Of a DNA stretch of 64,000 bases, positions 34,389-44,081 are shown piece after piece (position 1 is the first letter of the stretch; each line of letters begins with the position of its first letter). The stretch comes from Nocardia vaccinii NBRC 15922 (GTDB lineage: Bacteria; Actinomycetota; Actinomycetes; Mycobacteriales; Mycobacteriaceae). The DNA is taken from positions 248,001-312,000 of the forward strand of contig NZ_BDCC01000005.1 of NCBI RefSeq assembly GCF_001613305.1. The letters run 5' to 3'. The notes under the pieces were generated by a model that worked only from the letters and a program-made list of their open reading frames with translations, had not been told where the DNA came from and did no database searches. Position numbers and translations under genes: made by a program.

Positions 34389-34847
34389 TCAGTGCGCGGC
34401 CAGGCCGTGCGCTACGAGTGCGTCCATGACGTCCTGGGGATGGACGCCCAGATCCCAGCGACCGAAGATGAGCAGCCGGTCCTCACCATTGTGCTCGACG
34501 TCGATTTCCAGATTGGGTGATTTGCGCCCGAGCCGCCGGAAACTCACCACCCGGGCTCGCAGGATCCGCTCCGGCGGATACTCCACCGCACCCAGCAGCC
34601 CGCGCACGACCAGCACGGGGCGTTGACCGGGAACGATGGTGATTCGCGGGCGTTGCCGCAGTCCGAGCGCGGCCAACCCGAGCAGCAGTATCGCCGCGAG
34701 ACCGACCAGCAGGCGGCTCGGCGCGTCGCCGGTGAACACGGCGGCCGCGGCCAGCACGATTCCGCCCACAGCGGCCGTAACCAGGGCCAGCGGCGGAGTG
34801 GACCATTGCAGCCGGGACACCGGCTCGGATGCCGTCACGATCCCCAA
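34389..34847 (-). CDS. PH-domain-like membrane protein (Rv0010c-like)
   Basis: 152 residues. Two hydrophobic helices (PPLALVTAAVGGIVLAAAA and RLLVGLAAILLLGLAALGL) precede a soluble PH-like domain with TIVPGQRPVLVVRG and ERILRARVVSF. Homologues lie next to crgA in mycobacteria; the role is unknown. TTG at 34847 has GAGGAG very close; GTG at 34838 is a reasonable alternative start. Confidence 0.8.
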   Translation of the reverse strand: MGIVTASEPVSRLQWSTPPLALVTAAVGGIVLAAAAVFTGDAPSRLLVGLAAILLLGLAALGLRQRPRITIVPGQRPVLVVRGLLGAVEYPPERILRARVVSFRRLGRKSPNLEIDVEHNGEDRLLIFGRWDLGVHPQDVMDALVAHGLAAH

Positions 34848-34923
34848 TCGCTCCTCGAGTTGTCCACAGGCTCATCCACAGGTGTGCATGAATAACACAG
34901 GTGTAAGCACGCTTCGCGCGAGG

Positions 34924-35187
34924 TCAGCGCCACCGCATCGTCATGACCAGGCCGACGACCATGAGTCCGAAGCCGATCAGGAAGTTCCAGGCGTCGAGGT
35001 TGGCCATCCAGGTCAGCTTGTCGCTGGCCAGGTAGTACACGATCAGCCAGGCCAGCCCGGCCAGCATGAAGCCGAGCATGATGCTGACGTACCAGACCGA
35101 GGAGGGGCCGCCCTTGATCTTGACTGGGGTGCGACTGGCAGGGTTGATCGTATGATCGGTCTTCTTGCGGACCTTCGACTTGGGCAT
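34924..35187 (-). CDS. crgA: cell division protein CrgA
   Basis: 87 residues: [19 protein letters not shown] basic cytoplasmic tail, then two helices ([21 protein letters not shown] and [18 protein letters not shown]) joined by a short loop. CrgA is a divisome membrane protein that recruits cell-wall enzymes to the septum. Start ATG at 35187 gives the conserved MPKSK beginning; the frame is open a little further. It is divergent from the pabA/trpG gene across 201 nt. Confidence 0.93.
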   Translation of the reverse strand: MPKSKVRKKTDHTINPASRTPVKIKGGPSSVWYVSIMLGFMLAGLAWLIVYYLASDKLTWMANLDAWNFLIGFGLMVVGLVMTMRWR

Positions 35188-35388
35188 GACGTCCTCGTAT
35201 TCGGGTGCGGGTCGTACCGGCGGGGGCATGCGCGCGCGACGCCCGGCGTCGCCGGTCTGCCCTCAGGCTATCCCAGCTGGGTGTACGCGCGTGGCTCGCG
35301 GTGCTCGCGAACAGCTCGCCGGGGCGTCGACGGGGCGGTGCGCCGGTATTCGCGCGACGTCGGATCAGGCACCCCGTAGGCTTGCGCC

Positions 35389-36027
35389 ATGCGTGTACTG
35401 GTCGTCGACAACTACGACAGCTTCGTGTTCAACCTGGTGCAGTACCTGGGCCAGCTGGGCGTCGAGGCGACGGTGTGGCGCAACGACGATCCACAGGTGG
35501 CGGATCCGGACCGGGTCGTCACCGAATTCGACGGCCTGTTGATCAGTCCCGGGCCGGGAACCCCGGATCGCGCCGGCGCCAGTATCGAGCTGGTGCGCGC
35601 CTGCGCTCGCCATCGGGTCCCGCTGCTCGGAGTGTGCCTCGGGCATCAGGCGATCGGCGAGGCGTTCGGCGCGACGGTCACCCGCGCCGCAGAGCTGCTG
35701 CACGGCAAGACCAGTTCGGTATTCCACGTCGGAGCAGGTGTGCTGGCCGGACTGCCGGATCCGTTCACCGCGACCCGCTACCACTCGCTCACCGTCCTCG
35801 AGGACACCCTCCCGGAGGAGATCGAGGTGCTCGGCCGGACCGAGAGCGGCATCGTGATGGCCATGCGGCATCGCACCCTGCCCATTCACGGCGTGCAGTT
35901 CCACCCCGAATCGGTGCTCACCCAGGGCGGGCACCGGATGCTCGCCAACTGGCTCGAGATCTGCGGTGAGCGTCCGGCCGAACCGCTGATCGAGACGTTG
36001 GAGGCGGAGGTCGCGGCGCTGGTGTGA
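35389..36027 (+). CDS. glutamine amidotransferase (anthranilate/aminodeoxychorismate synthase component II)
   Basis: 212 residues, class I amidotransferase. MRVLVVDNYDSFVFNLVQYL start, LLISPGPGTPDRAG, nucleophile Cys in GVCLGHQAIGEAFG, and His-Glu in GVQFHPESVLT. It supplies ammonia for anthranilate or p-aminobenzoate synthesis; the two cannot be told apart from sequence, though this position corresponds to Rv0013 (trpG/pabA) in mycobacteria. No component I gene is in the window. Start ATG at 35389. Confidence 0.9.
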   Translation: MRVLVVDNYDSFVFNLVQYLGQLGVEATVWRNDDPQVADPDRVVTEFDGLLISPGPGTPDRAGASIELVRACARHRVPLLGVCLGHQAIGEAFGATVTRAAELLHGKTSSVFHVGAGVLAGLPDPFTATRYHSLTVLEDTLPEEIEVLGRTESGIVMAMRHRTLPIHGVQFHPESVLTQGGHRMLANWLEICGERPAEPLIETLEAEVAALV

Positions 36028-36088
36028 GCGAACCATCGGCACAGCGCGCGCCGCGCCGGACGGGTTCGGGTGCGAGCGAGACGAGGTC

Positions 36089-36790
36089 ATGAGCGACAAC
36101 GGCGGCAAGCGACCGTATGTGCTGCTCTCCGCGGCGGTCAGCCTCGACGGTTATCTCGACGACGCGAGCCCGGATCGGCTGCTGCTGTCCAATCCCGCGG
36201 ATTTCGATCGGGTCGACGCGGTGCGCGCGGATTCCGACGCGATCCTGGTCGGCGCGCAGACCCTGCGCAGCGACAACCCCCGGCTGCTGGTCACCGATGC
36301 GGATCGCCGCGCCAGGCGGATCGCCGTGGGGAAGCCGGAGCACCCGGTGAAGGTCACCGTCAGCGCGAGCGGTGACCTGGACCCGGCCCTGCGCGTCTGG
36401 CATCACGGCGGCGACAAGCTCGTCTACACCACCGATGTCGGCTCGAGCCGGCTCACCGACCGCCTCGCGGGTCTCGCCGAGGTCGTATCGCTGGGCGCCG
36501 CAATCGATTTCGGTGAACTACTGGAGGACCTCGGCCGCCGCGACATCGCCCGCCTCATGGTCGAGGGCGGCGGGCAGATCCATACCGCCTTCCTGTCCGC
36601 CGACCTCGCCGACGAGCTCCTGGTGGCCGTAGCCCCCATCCTGGTCGGAGATTCCAGGGCGCCTCGCTTCCTGCACCCGGCCCCCTACCCGGGCGGTTCC
36701 GGACGCAGAATGGACTTGGCCGGCGTGACCCGCGTCGGGGATATCGCTGTGTTGCGCTATCTACCCAAGGGCCACAAAGCCGGTACCTGA
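36089..36790 (+). CDS. RibD C-terminal/dihydrofolate reductase-like domain protein
   Basis: 233 residues with the reductase fold of RibD: LLSAAVSLDGYLDD start, DAILVGAQTLRSDNPRLL, and LMVEGGGQIHTAFLSADLAD. In riboflavin synthesis this domain reduces the ribosyl group with NADPH. Here it stands alone; a deaminase gene follows 277 nt downstream. Start ATG at 36089. It could instead be a DHFR-like reductase in another pathway. Confidence 0.85.
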   Translation: MSDNGGKRPYVLLSAAVSLDGYLDDASPDRLLLSNPADFDRVDAVRADSDAILVGAQTLRSDNPRLLVTDADRRARRIAVGKPEHPVKVTVSASGDLDPALRVWHHGGDKLVYTTDVGSSRLTDRLAGLAEVVSLGAAIDFGELLEDLGRRDIARLMVEGGGQIHTAFLSADLADELLVAVAPILVGDSRAPRFLHPAPYPGGSGRRMDLAGVTRVGDIAVLRYLPKGHKAGT

Positions 36791-36806
36791 AACTGCCTCG
36801 CCGTCC

Positions 36807-36863
36807 GCGGCCGATGGGCCGATGCGTGGCGCGGCCGATGGCCGATGCGTGGCGCGGCCGATT
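36807..36863. repeat. 23-24 bp tandem repeat between ribD-like halves
   Basis: Two near-identical units, GCGGCCGATGGGCCGATGCG plus TGGC (36807-36830) and the same with one G fewer (36831-36853), then a partial third (36854-36863). It lies in the 277-nt gap between the reductase and deaminase genes. Function unknown. Confidence 0.75.
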
Positions 36864-37067
36864 CCAGGTGGAGGCCCGCGGTCGGTCCCGGCATCTCACC
36901 CGACCGCCTATCCGGTCGTTTTGCGGAGCAGAATGGAGGCGGACGATGGTCGGTCGGCGGTATCGCCCATCTGCCGATGACATCTGAAGCAGTCGGCTGC
37001 TCGAAGGGAATTGCCAGCGTGACAACCGATTTCGTAAGGCGGGTAGGCAACGTCGGGAGGTGCCGAC

Positions 37068-37529
37068 TTGTCCGGTGAAGATCAGGCGCGGCGGGCTCGG
37101 ATGCGGCATGCCATCGAGCTGGCTCGGTTGTGCCCGAAGAGTCCGGGGGCGTTCTCGGTCGGGGCGGTGATCGTCGACGAGGACGATATCGAACTCGCGC
37201 ACGGGTATTCGCGGGAGACCGATGCGAAGGTGCATGCCGAGGAATCCGCGTTGAACAAGCTCGGCGACGATCCCCGTCTCGCGCACGCGACCCTCTACAG
37301 CACGCTGGAGCCCTGTTCGCAGCGGGCCTCCGAGGATCGCGCGCCGTGTACCGATCGTATTCTCGCCGCCGGAATCCGGCGGGTGGTCATCGCCTGGCGG
37401 GAACCGTCCACCTTCGTCGCGGACTGTGTCGGGGTGGAGAAACTGCGTGAACACGGCGTCGAGGTGATCGAACTGGCCGATATGGCCGAGGAGGCCATGT
37501 CGATGAACCGCCACCTCGAGCTGGGCTGA
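37068..37529 (+). CDS. cytidine/deoxycytidylate deaminase family protein (RibD deaminase-like)
   Basis: 153 residues. Zinc-dependent deaminase motifs HAEESA and EPCSQRASEDRAPCTDRIL, where the two Cys lie twelve apart rather than three. KSPGAFSVGAVIVDEDD starts the fold. Start is TTG at 37068 with GGGAGG at 37055-37060, spacing 7. With the reductase just upstream it may supply the deaminase half of RibD, or act on another pyrimidine. Confidence 0.82.
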   Translation: MSGEDQARRARMRHAIELARLCPKSPGAFSVGAVIVDEDDIELAHGYSRETDAKVHAEESALNKLGDDPRLAHATLYSTLEPCSQRASEDRAPCTDRILAAGIRRVVIAWREPSTFVADCVGVEKLREHGVEVIELADMAEEAMSMNRHLELG

Positions 37530-37530
37530 A

Positions 37531-37548
37531 GCCGGTTCGCCCCGGCTG
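37531..37548. terminator. small hairpin between convergent deaminase and pknB
   Basis: AGCCGG (37531-37536) pairs with CCGGCT (37543-37548), directly after the deaminase stop and 38 nt before the pknB stop on the other strand. Confidence 0.4.
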
Positions 37549-37586
37549 AAGCGGATTGCGCGCGAGTCACTTTCCCCCGACCGCGG

Positions 37587-39470
37587 TCAGGGCGGGCCCA
37601 GCACCCCCGTGACGATCGTTATCGTCGCATCCTTGGAGATCGTCGAATTCGCCTTCGGCTGCTGATCGACGATCCGCCCGACGCTGCCCGCGTCGAAGGT
37701 GCCTTGGGTGGTCTGGCTGATCTGGCCGACGCCACCGGTCCACCCGGCCGCACGCAATTTGTCCACGGCCTGTGCGGAGGTCAGTCCGGCCAGATTCGGC
37801 ATGGTGATCTGATCGCTGGACACCTGCACCGTCACCGTCGAACCCTTGTCCGCCATCGACCCGCCCGGCGGATCGGTCGCGATCACCTCGCCGCTCGGCC
37901 GCGACGAGGGCACCCGCTGCACGACCACCTTGAAACCGCTGCTGGCGGTCAGATTCGGCTCGGCCACGGTGAGCGACTGACCCACCACCTGCGGCACCCG
38001 CACCTGATCCGGGCCCTTGCCGAGGGAGATGGTGACCTTACTGCCCGCATCGATCTTCGAGCCCTCGGGCGGATTCTGGTTCACCACCTTGTCCTTGTCC
38101 TCGACGCTGGACGCGTCGTGACCGATATTCGGGTCCAGTTGCAGCCCGAGGGCGGTGAGTTGCTGTTCGGCCTGCTGCTGGCTCAGCCGGGCCAGCCGGG
38201 GTACCGGGATCTGCGCCGGACCGGTGGACACCTGCATGGTGACGGTGCTGCCCTTCGGCGCGCGCGAACCGCCCAGCGGCTGCGTCTCGATGACGTTCCC
38301 GCTCGCGGTCCTACCGTCGGACTTCTGCTGAATGGCCACCGAGAATCCGGCCTTCTGCAATTCGTTCTGCGCCTGGGCGGCCGGTTTGTTCGCCAGATCG
38401 GGGATGCCGACCTGATTGAAACTGCTTCCGGGACCGAGGAAAACCCAGTACAGCGCCGCCAGCACCACCACGACACCGGCGGCGATCCCGCCGATCAGCA
38501 TGGTGCGGCGTGGATCGCGCGGACGGGGAGCAGCGGAGTCCTCGGAATCCTGCTCCGGACGCGGTGCGTCGACCGCGCCGAGGAATGTCGTGCGATCCTC
38601 CTCGGTCATCACCGTCGGCGCCTGCGGCTTCTGCCCGCCCAGGACGCGGATCAGATCCGAGCGCATCTCCGCGGCGGACTGATAGCGGTTCGCCGGATTC
38701 TTGCTCATCGCCTTGAGCACGACCGAATCCAACTCGCGCGGCACGCCCGCGTGGACGTTGGAGGGCAGCTGCGGATCCTCCCGCACGTGCTGATACGCCA
38801 CCGCGATCGGCGAGTCGCCGGTGAAAGGCGGTTCGCCGGTGAGAATTTCGTACAGCACGCAGCCGACCGAATAGACATCCGAGCGCGCGTCGACCTGTTC
38901 GCCGCGGGCCTGTTCCGGCGAAAGATATTGCGCCGTACCGATGACCGCCGCGGTCTGGGTCATCGGATTGGAACTGTCGGCGATCGCGCGGGCGATGCCG
39001 AAGTCCATCACCTTCACCGCGCCCTGCCGGGTGATCATGATGTTGGCGGGCTTCATATCGCGGTGCACGATGCCGTTCTTGTGGCTGAAGTCCAGTGCCG
39101 CGCACACGTCCGCGATGATCTCCATCGCACGTCGCGGGGCCAGCGGGCCGCCGCCGCGCACCATATCGCGCAACGTCTCGCCGTCCACGTACTCCATCAC
39201 GATGTACGGCAGCGGACCGCCGTCCACCTCCGCCTCGCCGGTGTCGTAGACCGCGACGATGGCGGGATGGTTCAGCGCGGCGGCATTCTGCGCCTCACGT
39301 TTGAATCGCAGGTAGAAGGTGGGGTCGCGGGCGAGATCCGCGCGCAGCACCTTGATGGCGACATCGCGGCCCAGCCGTTCGTCCCGAGCCTTGTGGACCT
39401 CGGACATTCCGCCGAATCCGATGATCTCGCCGAGCTCATAGCGAGAAGACAGATTCTTCGGGGTGGTCAT
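37587..39470 (-). CDS. pknB: Ser/Thr protein kinase PknB with four PASTA domains
   Basis: 627 residues. Kinase domain about 11-275: glycine loop GFGGMSEV, Lys40, HRD at 136-138, DFG at 156-158, activation-loop threonines 171 and 173 (TQT). The transmembrane helix is at about 324-345, then four extracellular PASTA repeats (about 350-627), the last ending [17 protein letters not shown] domains sense peptidoglycan fragments; the kinase controls cell-wall growth and division and is dephosphorylated by PstP. Start ATG at 39470 overlaps the pknA stop by 4 nt. It is the last gene of the operon fhaB-pstP-rodA-pbpA-pknA-pknB. Confidence 0.97.
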   Translation of the reverse strand: MTTPKNLSSRYELGEIIGFGGMSEVHKARDERLGRDVAIKVLRADLARDPTFYLRFKREAQNAAALNHPAIVAVYDTGEAEVDGGPLPYIVMEYVDGETLRDMVRGGGPLAPRRAMEIIADVCAALDFSHKNGIVHRDMKPANIMITRQGAVKVMDFGIARAIADSSNPMTQTAAVIGTAQYLSPEQARGEQVDARSDVYSVGCVLYEILTGEPPFTGDSPIAVAYQHVREDPQLPSNVHAGVPRELDSVVLKAMSKNPANRYQSAAEMRSDLIRVLGGQKPQAPTVMTEEDRTTFLGAVDAPRPEQDSEDSAAPRPRDPRRTMLIGGIAAGVVVVLAALYWVFLGPGSSFNQVGIPDLANKPAAQAQNELQKAGFSVAIQQKSDGRTASGNVIETQPLGGSRAPKGSTVTMQVSTGPAQIPVPRLARLSQQQAEQQLTALGLQLDPNIGHDASSVEDKDKVVNQNPPEGSKIDAGSKVTISLGKGPDQVRVPQVVGQSLTVAEPNLTASSGFKVVVQRVPSSRPSGEVIATDPPGGSMADKGSTVTVQVSSDQITMPNLAGLTSAQAVDKLRAAGWTGGVGQISQTTQGTFDAGSVGRIVDQQPKANSTISKDATITIVTGVLGPP

Positions 39471-41023
39471 GGCAGTCCTTGTGAGGAGGTATCCGGCGGG
39501 CTGACGTCGGTGTACTGGTTGTGCGAGTGGTGGTTGGAATAGCTGTTCTGGCTGTAACCGTTCTGGCTGTATCCGTTGACTCCCGGAACGCCCGGCAACG
39601 ATGGTATGTCCACCGAGGGGTATGTCGAGTCATCCGTGGCCCATGGCGGCAGGTTGGAATGATGCCGCCCGCTGGTCGTCGTGGTGGGCCCGTCCGCGGT
39701 CGTGGTGACGCCGGTGGTCGTGGACGGCGGGGTCGTCGTGGTGGACGGGGCCGTCGTGGTGGTCGCGACCGGGGGGGCCACATGCCTGGTCGTGGTCGGT
39801 TCGTCGGTGGTCGTGGTCGGTTCGGCCGTGGTGGTCGTCACCGGGGCCGTGGTCGAATGGGTGACCGCCGGCGTCACCGACTGCTGCGGTGGGCTGCCGC
39901 TGAGCAGGACCCACGCCGCCGCACCGCCCAGCAGCAGCGCGCCGATGCCCAGGCCGAGCAGCCATTTGGTGGTGCGGCTCATGCCGGGCTCGTCCTCGTA
40001 CGGCAGGCCGTCGTCCGGGTGACCGGGCATCGCGGTCGTCGCGCCCGCCGGACGTGCTTGCGGCCGTTGGGAATTCGAGTAGCGATCCTCGTAGTCGCGC
40101 GGCAGGACCGTGGTCGCGCCCGTCGGCGGCGGCAGTACCCGCGCCGCGCCGCCCTGCGGCGTCGAACCCATGGCGCGCGGCATCGGGGGACGTCGCCCGG
40201 ACCGTACCGCGGCCACGGCGTCGGCGAACTCCCCGCCGCTGCTGTAGCGCAGTGCCGGATCCTTGGCCATGGTGATCTCGATCAGCTCGCGCACATTCGG
40301 CGGCAGATCCGAGGGCATCGGCGGCGGGGTGTCGCGGACGTGTTTCATCGCCACGGTCAGCGCGCCGTCACCGCTGAACGGGCGATGCCCGGCCAGCGCC
40401 TCGTACCCCACCACGCCCAGGGAATACACGTCACTGGACGAGGTGGCGTCCTCGCCGGTGGCCTGCTCGGGCGCGATGTACTGGGCCGTGCCCATCACCA
40501 TGCCGGTCTTGGTCACCGGTGACGCGTCCACCGCCTTGGCGATGCCGAAGTCGGTGATCTTCACCTGACCGGTCGGCGTGACCAGGATGTTGCCGGGTTT
40601 CACGTCGCGGTGCACGACGCCCGCGGCATGCGCCACCTCGAGTGCGCGGCTGGTCTGCTCGAGCATGTCCAGGCCCTGCACCACCGACAGCCGGCCGAGC
40701 CGGTTGAGCACCGCGTTGAGCGGTTCGCCCTGGACGAGTTCCATGACCAGATAGGCGGTTTCGCCGCCCTGCGGGTCCAGGGTTTCGCCATAGTCGTAGA
40801 TTCCAGCGATACCCGGATGGTTGAGCTGTGCGGTGGTCTTAGCCTCGGTCCGGAATCGGTGCCGGAACGTCGGGTCGGCGGAGAATTCGGCTTTGAGCAC
40901 CTTGACCGCCACCCGGCGGTCGAGCCGGGTGTCCAGCGCCTCCCACACCTGGCCCATACCGCCGGTGGCGATCAGGCGTTGCAATCTGTAGCGGTCCGCA
41001 ATCATCGCACCGTTGGTCAGCAT
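39467..41023 (-). CDS. pknA: Ser/Thr protein kinase PknA
   Basis: 518 residues. Kinase domain about 11-275: [10 protein letters not shown] loop, Lys41, HRD 138-140, DFG 158-160, threonines 171 and 173 in the activation loop. The transmembrane helix [21 protein letters not shown] follows near residue 370. The extracellular tail is Thr/Pro-rich (TTTT-E/D-PTTT repeats) and ends with Asn/Ser/Tyr-rich sequence, longer than I recall for the mycobacterial protein. It phosphorylates division and wall enzymes together with PknB. Start ATG at 41023; the open frame upstream overlaps the intergenic region and pbpA without protein character. Confidence 0.95.
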   Translation of the reverse strand: MLTNGAMIADRYRLQRLIATGGMGQVWEALDTRLDRRVAVKVLKAEFSADPTFRHRFRTEAKTTAQLNHPGIAGIYDYGETLDPQGGETAYLVMELVQGEPLNAVLNRLGRLSVVQGLDMLEQTSRALEVAHAAGVVHRDVKPGNILVTPTGQVKITDFGIAKAVDASPVTKTGMVMGTAQYIAPEQATGEDATSSSDVYSLGVVGYEALAGHRPFSGDGALTVAMKHVRDTPPPMPSDLPPNVRELIEITMAKDPALRYSSGGEFADAVAAVRSGRRPPMPRAMGSTPQGGAARVLPPPTGATTVLPRDYEDRYSNSQRPQARPAGATTAMPGHPDDGLPYEDEPGMSRTTKWLLGLGIGALLLGGAAAWVLLSGSPPQQSVTPAVTHSTTAPVTTTTAEPTTTTDEPTTTRHVAPPVATTTTAPSTTTTPPSTTTGVTTTADGPTTTTSGRHHSNLPPWATDDSTYPSVDIPSLPGVPGVNGYSQNGYSQNSYSNHHSHNQYTDVSPPDTSSQGLP

Positions 41024-41136
41024 GGGAGCCCCCGTAGGCCTTCTTCGACAGGGCCGCAGCGGTGGTCGCACACGATGATGCGGGCGGCCTCCTCCAGGCC
41101 CCGGCCACTCCGGCAGGTGTACTTGGTCATCGTCGT

Positions 41137-42600
41137 TCAGCTCCCCTGCAGACCGGCCTCGAGCACGGCTCGTCCGACGGGGGAAGCCACGAAACCTCCG
41201 GTGCCCTTCAGGCCCATGTTGCCGCCGTTCTCCACGACGACCGCGATGGCGATCTTCGGGTTCTGCGCGGGTGCGAATCCGATGTACCAGCAGTGCGCCG
41301 GTGTCGTGCCGGGATTGGCGCCGTGCTCGGCAGTGCCGGTTTTGGAGGCGATCTGGAACGGAGTGGTGTTGCCCTGGTACGTGTTCTTCTCCGAGTCGAT
41401 CATCATACTGGTCAGCGTCGAGGCCACCTGGGGGCTGATCGCCTGCCCGACCGACACCGGTTTGGTCTTGGACAGCTCGGACAGGTCCGGGCCCTGGGTC
41501 TGATCCACCAGATGCGGTTCCATCCGCACGCCGCCGTTGGCGACGGTGGCCGCGACGACCGCGTCGTCCAGCGGGGTGATGGCCACGTCGCGCTGACCGA
41601 TGCTGCTCTGCGCGAGGGATGCCTCGTCCGGGATCGTGCCGACGGTGCTGTCGGCCACCGGCATCGGGATACCCGAGTGGGTGCCGATACCGAACGCCGC
41701 CGCGGTGTCCTTGAGTTTGGCCGCGCCCACCTTCATGCCGATCTGCGCGTACGCGGTGTTGCAGGACAGGGCGAAGGCCTCCTCCATCGTCGCGGTGGCG
41801 CCGTTGCCGCAGTGTTCGCCGTCGAAATTCTCCAGCGTCGTATTGGTGTCGGGCAACGTGATTCGCGGGTCGGCGCTGAACTGGTCGGTGGTCTGAATGC
41901 CCGAGGCCAGGGCCGCGGCCGAGGTGATCACCTTGAAGGAGGAACCCGGCGGGTAGGTCTGCGAGATGGCGCGGTTCAGCAGCGGCTGCTTCTGATCGGA
42001 GCTGAGCTGCTCCCATGCCTTCGTGCTGCTCGCGCCGTCGTGCGTGGACAGCTGGTTCGGGTCGTAGCTCGGCGTGGACACCATGGCCAGGATGCGGCCC
42101 GTACTGGGTTCGATGGCGACCACCGAACCGGTGTACCCGTTCTTGGTCAGCTGATCGTAGGCAACTTTCTGCATCACCGGGTTGATGGTGGTGACGACGT
42201 TGCCGCCGCGGGGATCACGGCCGGAGATGAGGTCGATCAGGCGGCGGCCGAACAGCTTGCTGTCCGATCCGTTGAGCACCGAATCCTCGGCGAGTTCGAG
42301 TTCGGTGCGGCCGTACTGCATCGAGTAGAAGCCTGTCACCGGCGCGTATGCCATCGGATCGGTCGGGTAGGTGCGCAGGTACTTGTACCGGTCGTCGGTG
42401 GAGACCGAACTGGCCAGCACCGTGCCCGACGCCGAGATCTGCCCGCGCTGGCGTGAGTATTCGTCCAGCAGCACACGGGAATTGCGTGGATCGCTGCGCA
42501 GGCTGTCGGCCTTGATCACCTGGACGTAGGTGGCGTTGAGCAGCAGAGCGACGGTCATCAGCATGACAGCCATGGCGACGCGGCGCAGTGGTGTGTTCAT
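41137..42600 (-). CDS. pbpA: penicillin-binding protein PbpA (class B transpeptidase)
   Basis: 487 residues. N-terminal membrane anchor [19 protein letters not shown], dimerisation domain, then the transpeptidase with SSFK in [13 protein letters not shown] (nucleophile Ser), SCN in [13 protein letters not shown] and KTGTAE. It crosslinks peptidoglycan, mainly at the septum or sidewall. Start ATG at 42600 overlaps the rodA stop (ATGA). The 113 nt to pknA hold no gene. Confidence 0.96.
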   Translation of the reverse strand: MNTPLRRVAMAVMLMTVALLLNATYVQVIKADSLRSDPRNSRVLLDEYSRQRGQISASGTVLASSVSTDDRYKYLRTYPTDPMAYAPVTGFYSMQYGRTELELAEDSVLNGSDSKLFGRRLIDLISGRDPRGGNVVTTINPVMQKVAYDQLTKNGYTGSVVAIEPSTGRILAMVSTPSYDPNQLSTHDGASSTKAWEQLSSDQKQPLLNRAISQTYPPGSSFKVITSAAALASGIQTTDQFSADPRITLPDTNTTLENFDGEHCGNGATATMEEAFALSCNTAYAQIGMKVGAAKLKDTAAAFGIGTHSGIPMPVADSTVGTIPDEASLAQSSIGQRDVAITPLDDAVVAATVANGGVRMEPHLVDQTQGPDLSELSKTKPVSVGQAISPQVASTLTSMMIDSEKNTYQGNTTPFQIASKTGTAEHGANPGTTPAHCWYIGFAPAQNPKIAIAVVVENGGNMGLKGTGGFVASPVGRAVLEAGLQGS

Positions 42601-44081
42601 GCCGGTTCCCCCTTCGCCTGGTGGCTCGAGTCGGTACGCAATATCGCGGTGGGTGGATTGCCGATCGCCGCGGGTTCCTTCCTCCGGCTCGGCGCCGGTG
42701 CGCGAGCCGCGTCGGAGATCCTTATCAACAATGCCAGCAACGCGTACTCGGCCAGCAGCGCGGATCCGCCGTACGACAGAAAAGGCGTGGTCAGGCCGCT
42801 GCGCGGAATCAATTTGGTGACGCCGCCCACAACTACGAACACCTGTGCGGCAATCGTGCAGGCGAGTCCGGCGGCCAGCAGCTTGCCGAAACTGTCCCGC
42901 ACCGCCAGCGCCGTGCGCAGACCGCGCACCACCAACATGGTGAACAGCACCAGTACCGCGGCCAGCCCGATCAGTCCGAGCTCCTCGCCGACCGTGGCGA
43001 TGATGAAATCGGTCTCGGCGAAGGGCACCTGATCGGGACGTCCGTTACCCAGGCCGGTACCGGCGAGCCCGCCGGTGGCCAGTCCGAACAGCGACTGCGC
43101 GATTTGGTAACCGGTGTTGTTGTAATCCGAGAAAGGGTGCAGCCAGGTGTGCAACTGCGCTCGCATCGGTACGAATGTGTTGTAGGCGAAGACCAATCCG
43201 ACGATCAGAAGTACCCCGCCGACGACCAGCCAACCCACCCGTTCGGTCGCGACGTACAGCAGTGCCAGCACGGTGCCGAAGATCAGCAGCGAAACGCCGA
43301 GATCCCGTTCGAACACCAGCACCGCGACGCTGACGACCCAGACCAGCACGAGCGGGCCCAGATCGCGCAGCCGCGGCAGTTCGATGCCGAACGCGCGCCG
43401 TCCGGCGGCGGTGAACCAGTCGCGTTTGGACACCAGCAGCGCCGCGGCGAACACGACCAGCAGGACCTTCGCGAATTCGCCCGGCTGGACGGTGAATCCG
43501 GGCAACCGCAGCCAGATTCTCGCGTGGTTGGTCGTGGTGAACCGTTCCGGCAGTACCGCGGGCAGCAGGAGCAGCACCAGGCCGAACGCCCCGAGCGAGT
43601 AGTTGTAGCGGGCCAGCGCGCGATAGTCGCGCAGCACCACCAGCACGGTGGCCAGGATCAGAATTCCCGCCGCGGTCCACAGCACCTGGCGGTCGACATC
43701 GGGAGAGGGGACCGGGAGCGAGTTGGTGCGCGCGGTCTGTGCCGCGGCCAGATCCAGGCGGTGGATCAGCACCAGGCCGAGGCCGTTGAGCAGCGCCGCG
43801 ATCGGCAGCAGCAGCGGATCGGCGAACGGTGCGAAACGCCGCACGGCCAGATGGGCGACCGCGAACAGCGCCAGATAGGCGAGGGCCAGTTCGGCGCATT
43901 CCCAGGAGACGCCCTGATCCTGAGCGGCCTCCACCAGAACCAGTGCGACAGTGGTCACGACCACCGCCGTCCCCAGCAGCAGAAGTTCGACGTTACGACG
44001 AGTCGAGGGCGGTGGCGCAGGGGCGAACCCGCCCGGAGGACTCGGGAAGGCCCCCGCCGACAGCGGTGCCGGAGCGGACAT
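42597..44081 (-). CDS. rodA: RodA/FtsW-family peptidoglycan polymerase
   Basis: 494 residues with about ten to twelve hydrophobic helices. SEDS-family marks: LLLPAVLPERFTTTNHARIW, LPGFTVQPGEFAKVLLVVF, DLGVSLLIFG, FAETDFIIATVGEELGLIG and GLTTPFLSYGGSALLAEY. It polymerises lipid II glycan strands in partnership with the PBP encoded next door. Start ATG at 44081 shares one base with the pstP stop (TGATG). The cytoplasmic N-terminus is Pro/Ala-rich. Confidence 0.96.
   Translation of the reverse strand: MSAPAPLSAGAFPSPPGGFAPAPPPSTRRNVELLLLGTAVVVTTVALVLVEAAQDQGVSWECAELALAYLALFAVAHLAVRRFAPFADPLLLPIAALLNGLGLVLIHRLDLAAAQTARTNSLPVPSPDVDRQVLWTAAGILILATVLVVLRDYRALARYNYSLGAFGLVLLLLPAVLPERFTTTNHARIWLRLPGFTVQPGEFAKVLLVVFAAALLVSKRDWFTAAGRRAFGIELPRLRDLGPLVLVWVVSVAVLVFERDLGVSLLIFGTVLALLYVATERVGWLVVGGVLLIVGLVFAYNTFVPMRAQLHTWLHPFSDYNNTGYQIAQSLFGLATGGLAGTGLGNGRPDQVPFAETDFIIATVGEELGLIGLAAVLVLFTMLVVRGLRTALAVRDSFGKLLAAGLACTIAAQVFVVVGGVTKLIPRSGLTTPFLSYGGSALLAEYALLALLIRISDAARAPAPSRRKEPAAIGNPPTAILRTDSSHQAKGEPA

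Noticed and set aside
35188..35388. Sortase-like or Rv0012-type gene expected between crgA and trpG
   Set aside because: The gap is only 201 nt and holds no such gene; its absence is noted, not annotated.
37704..39542. 612-codon plus-strand open frame opposite pknB
   Set aside because: Antisense shadow of a clear kinase gene; Arg/His/Gly-rich, no motifs, typical of high-GC coding DNA.
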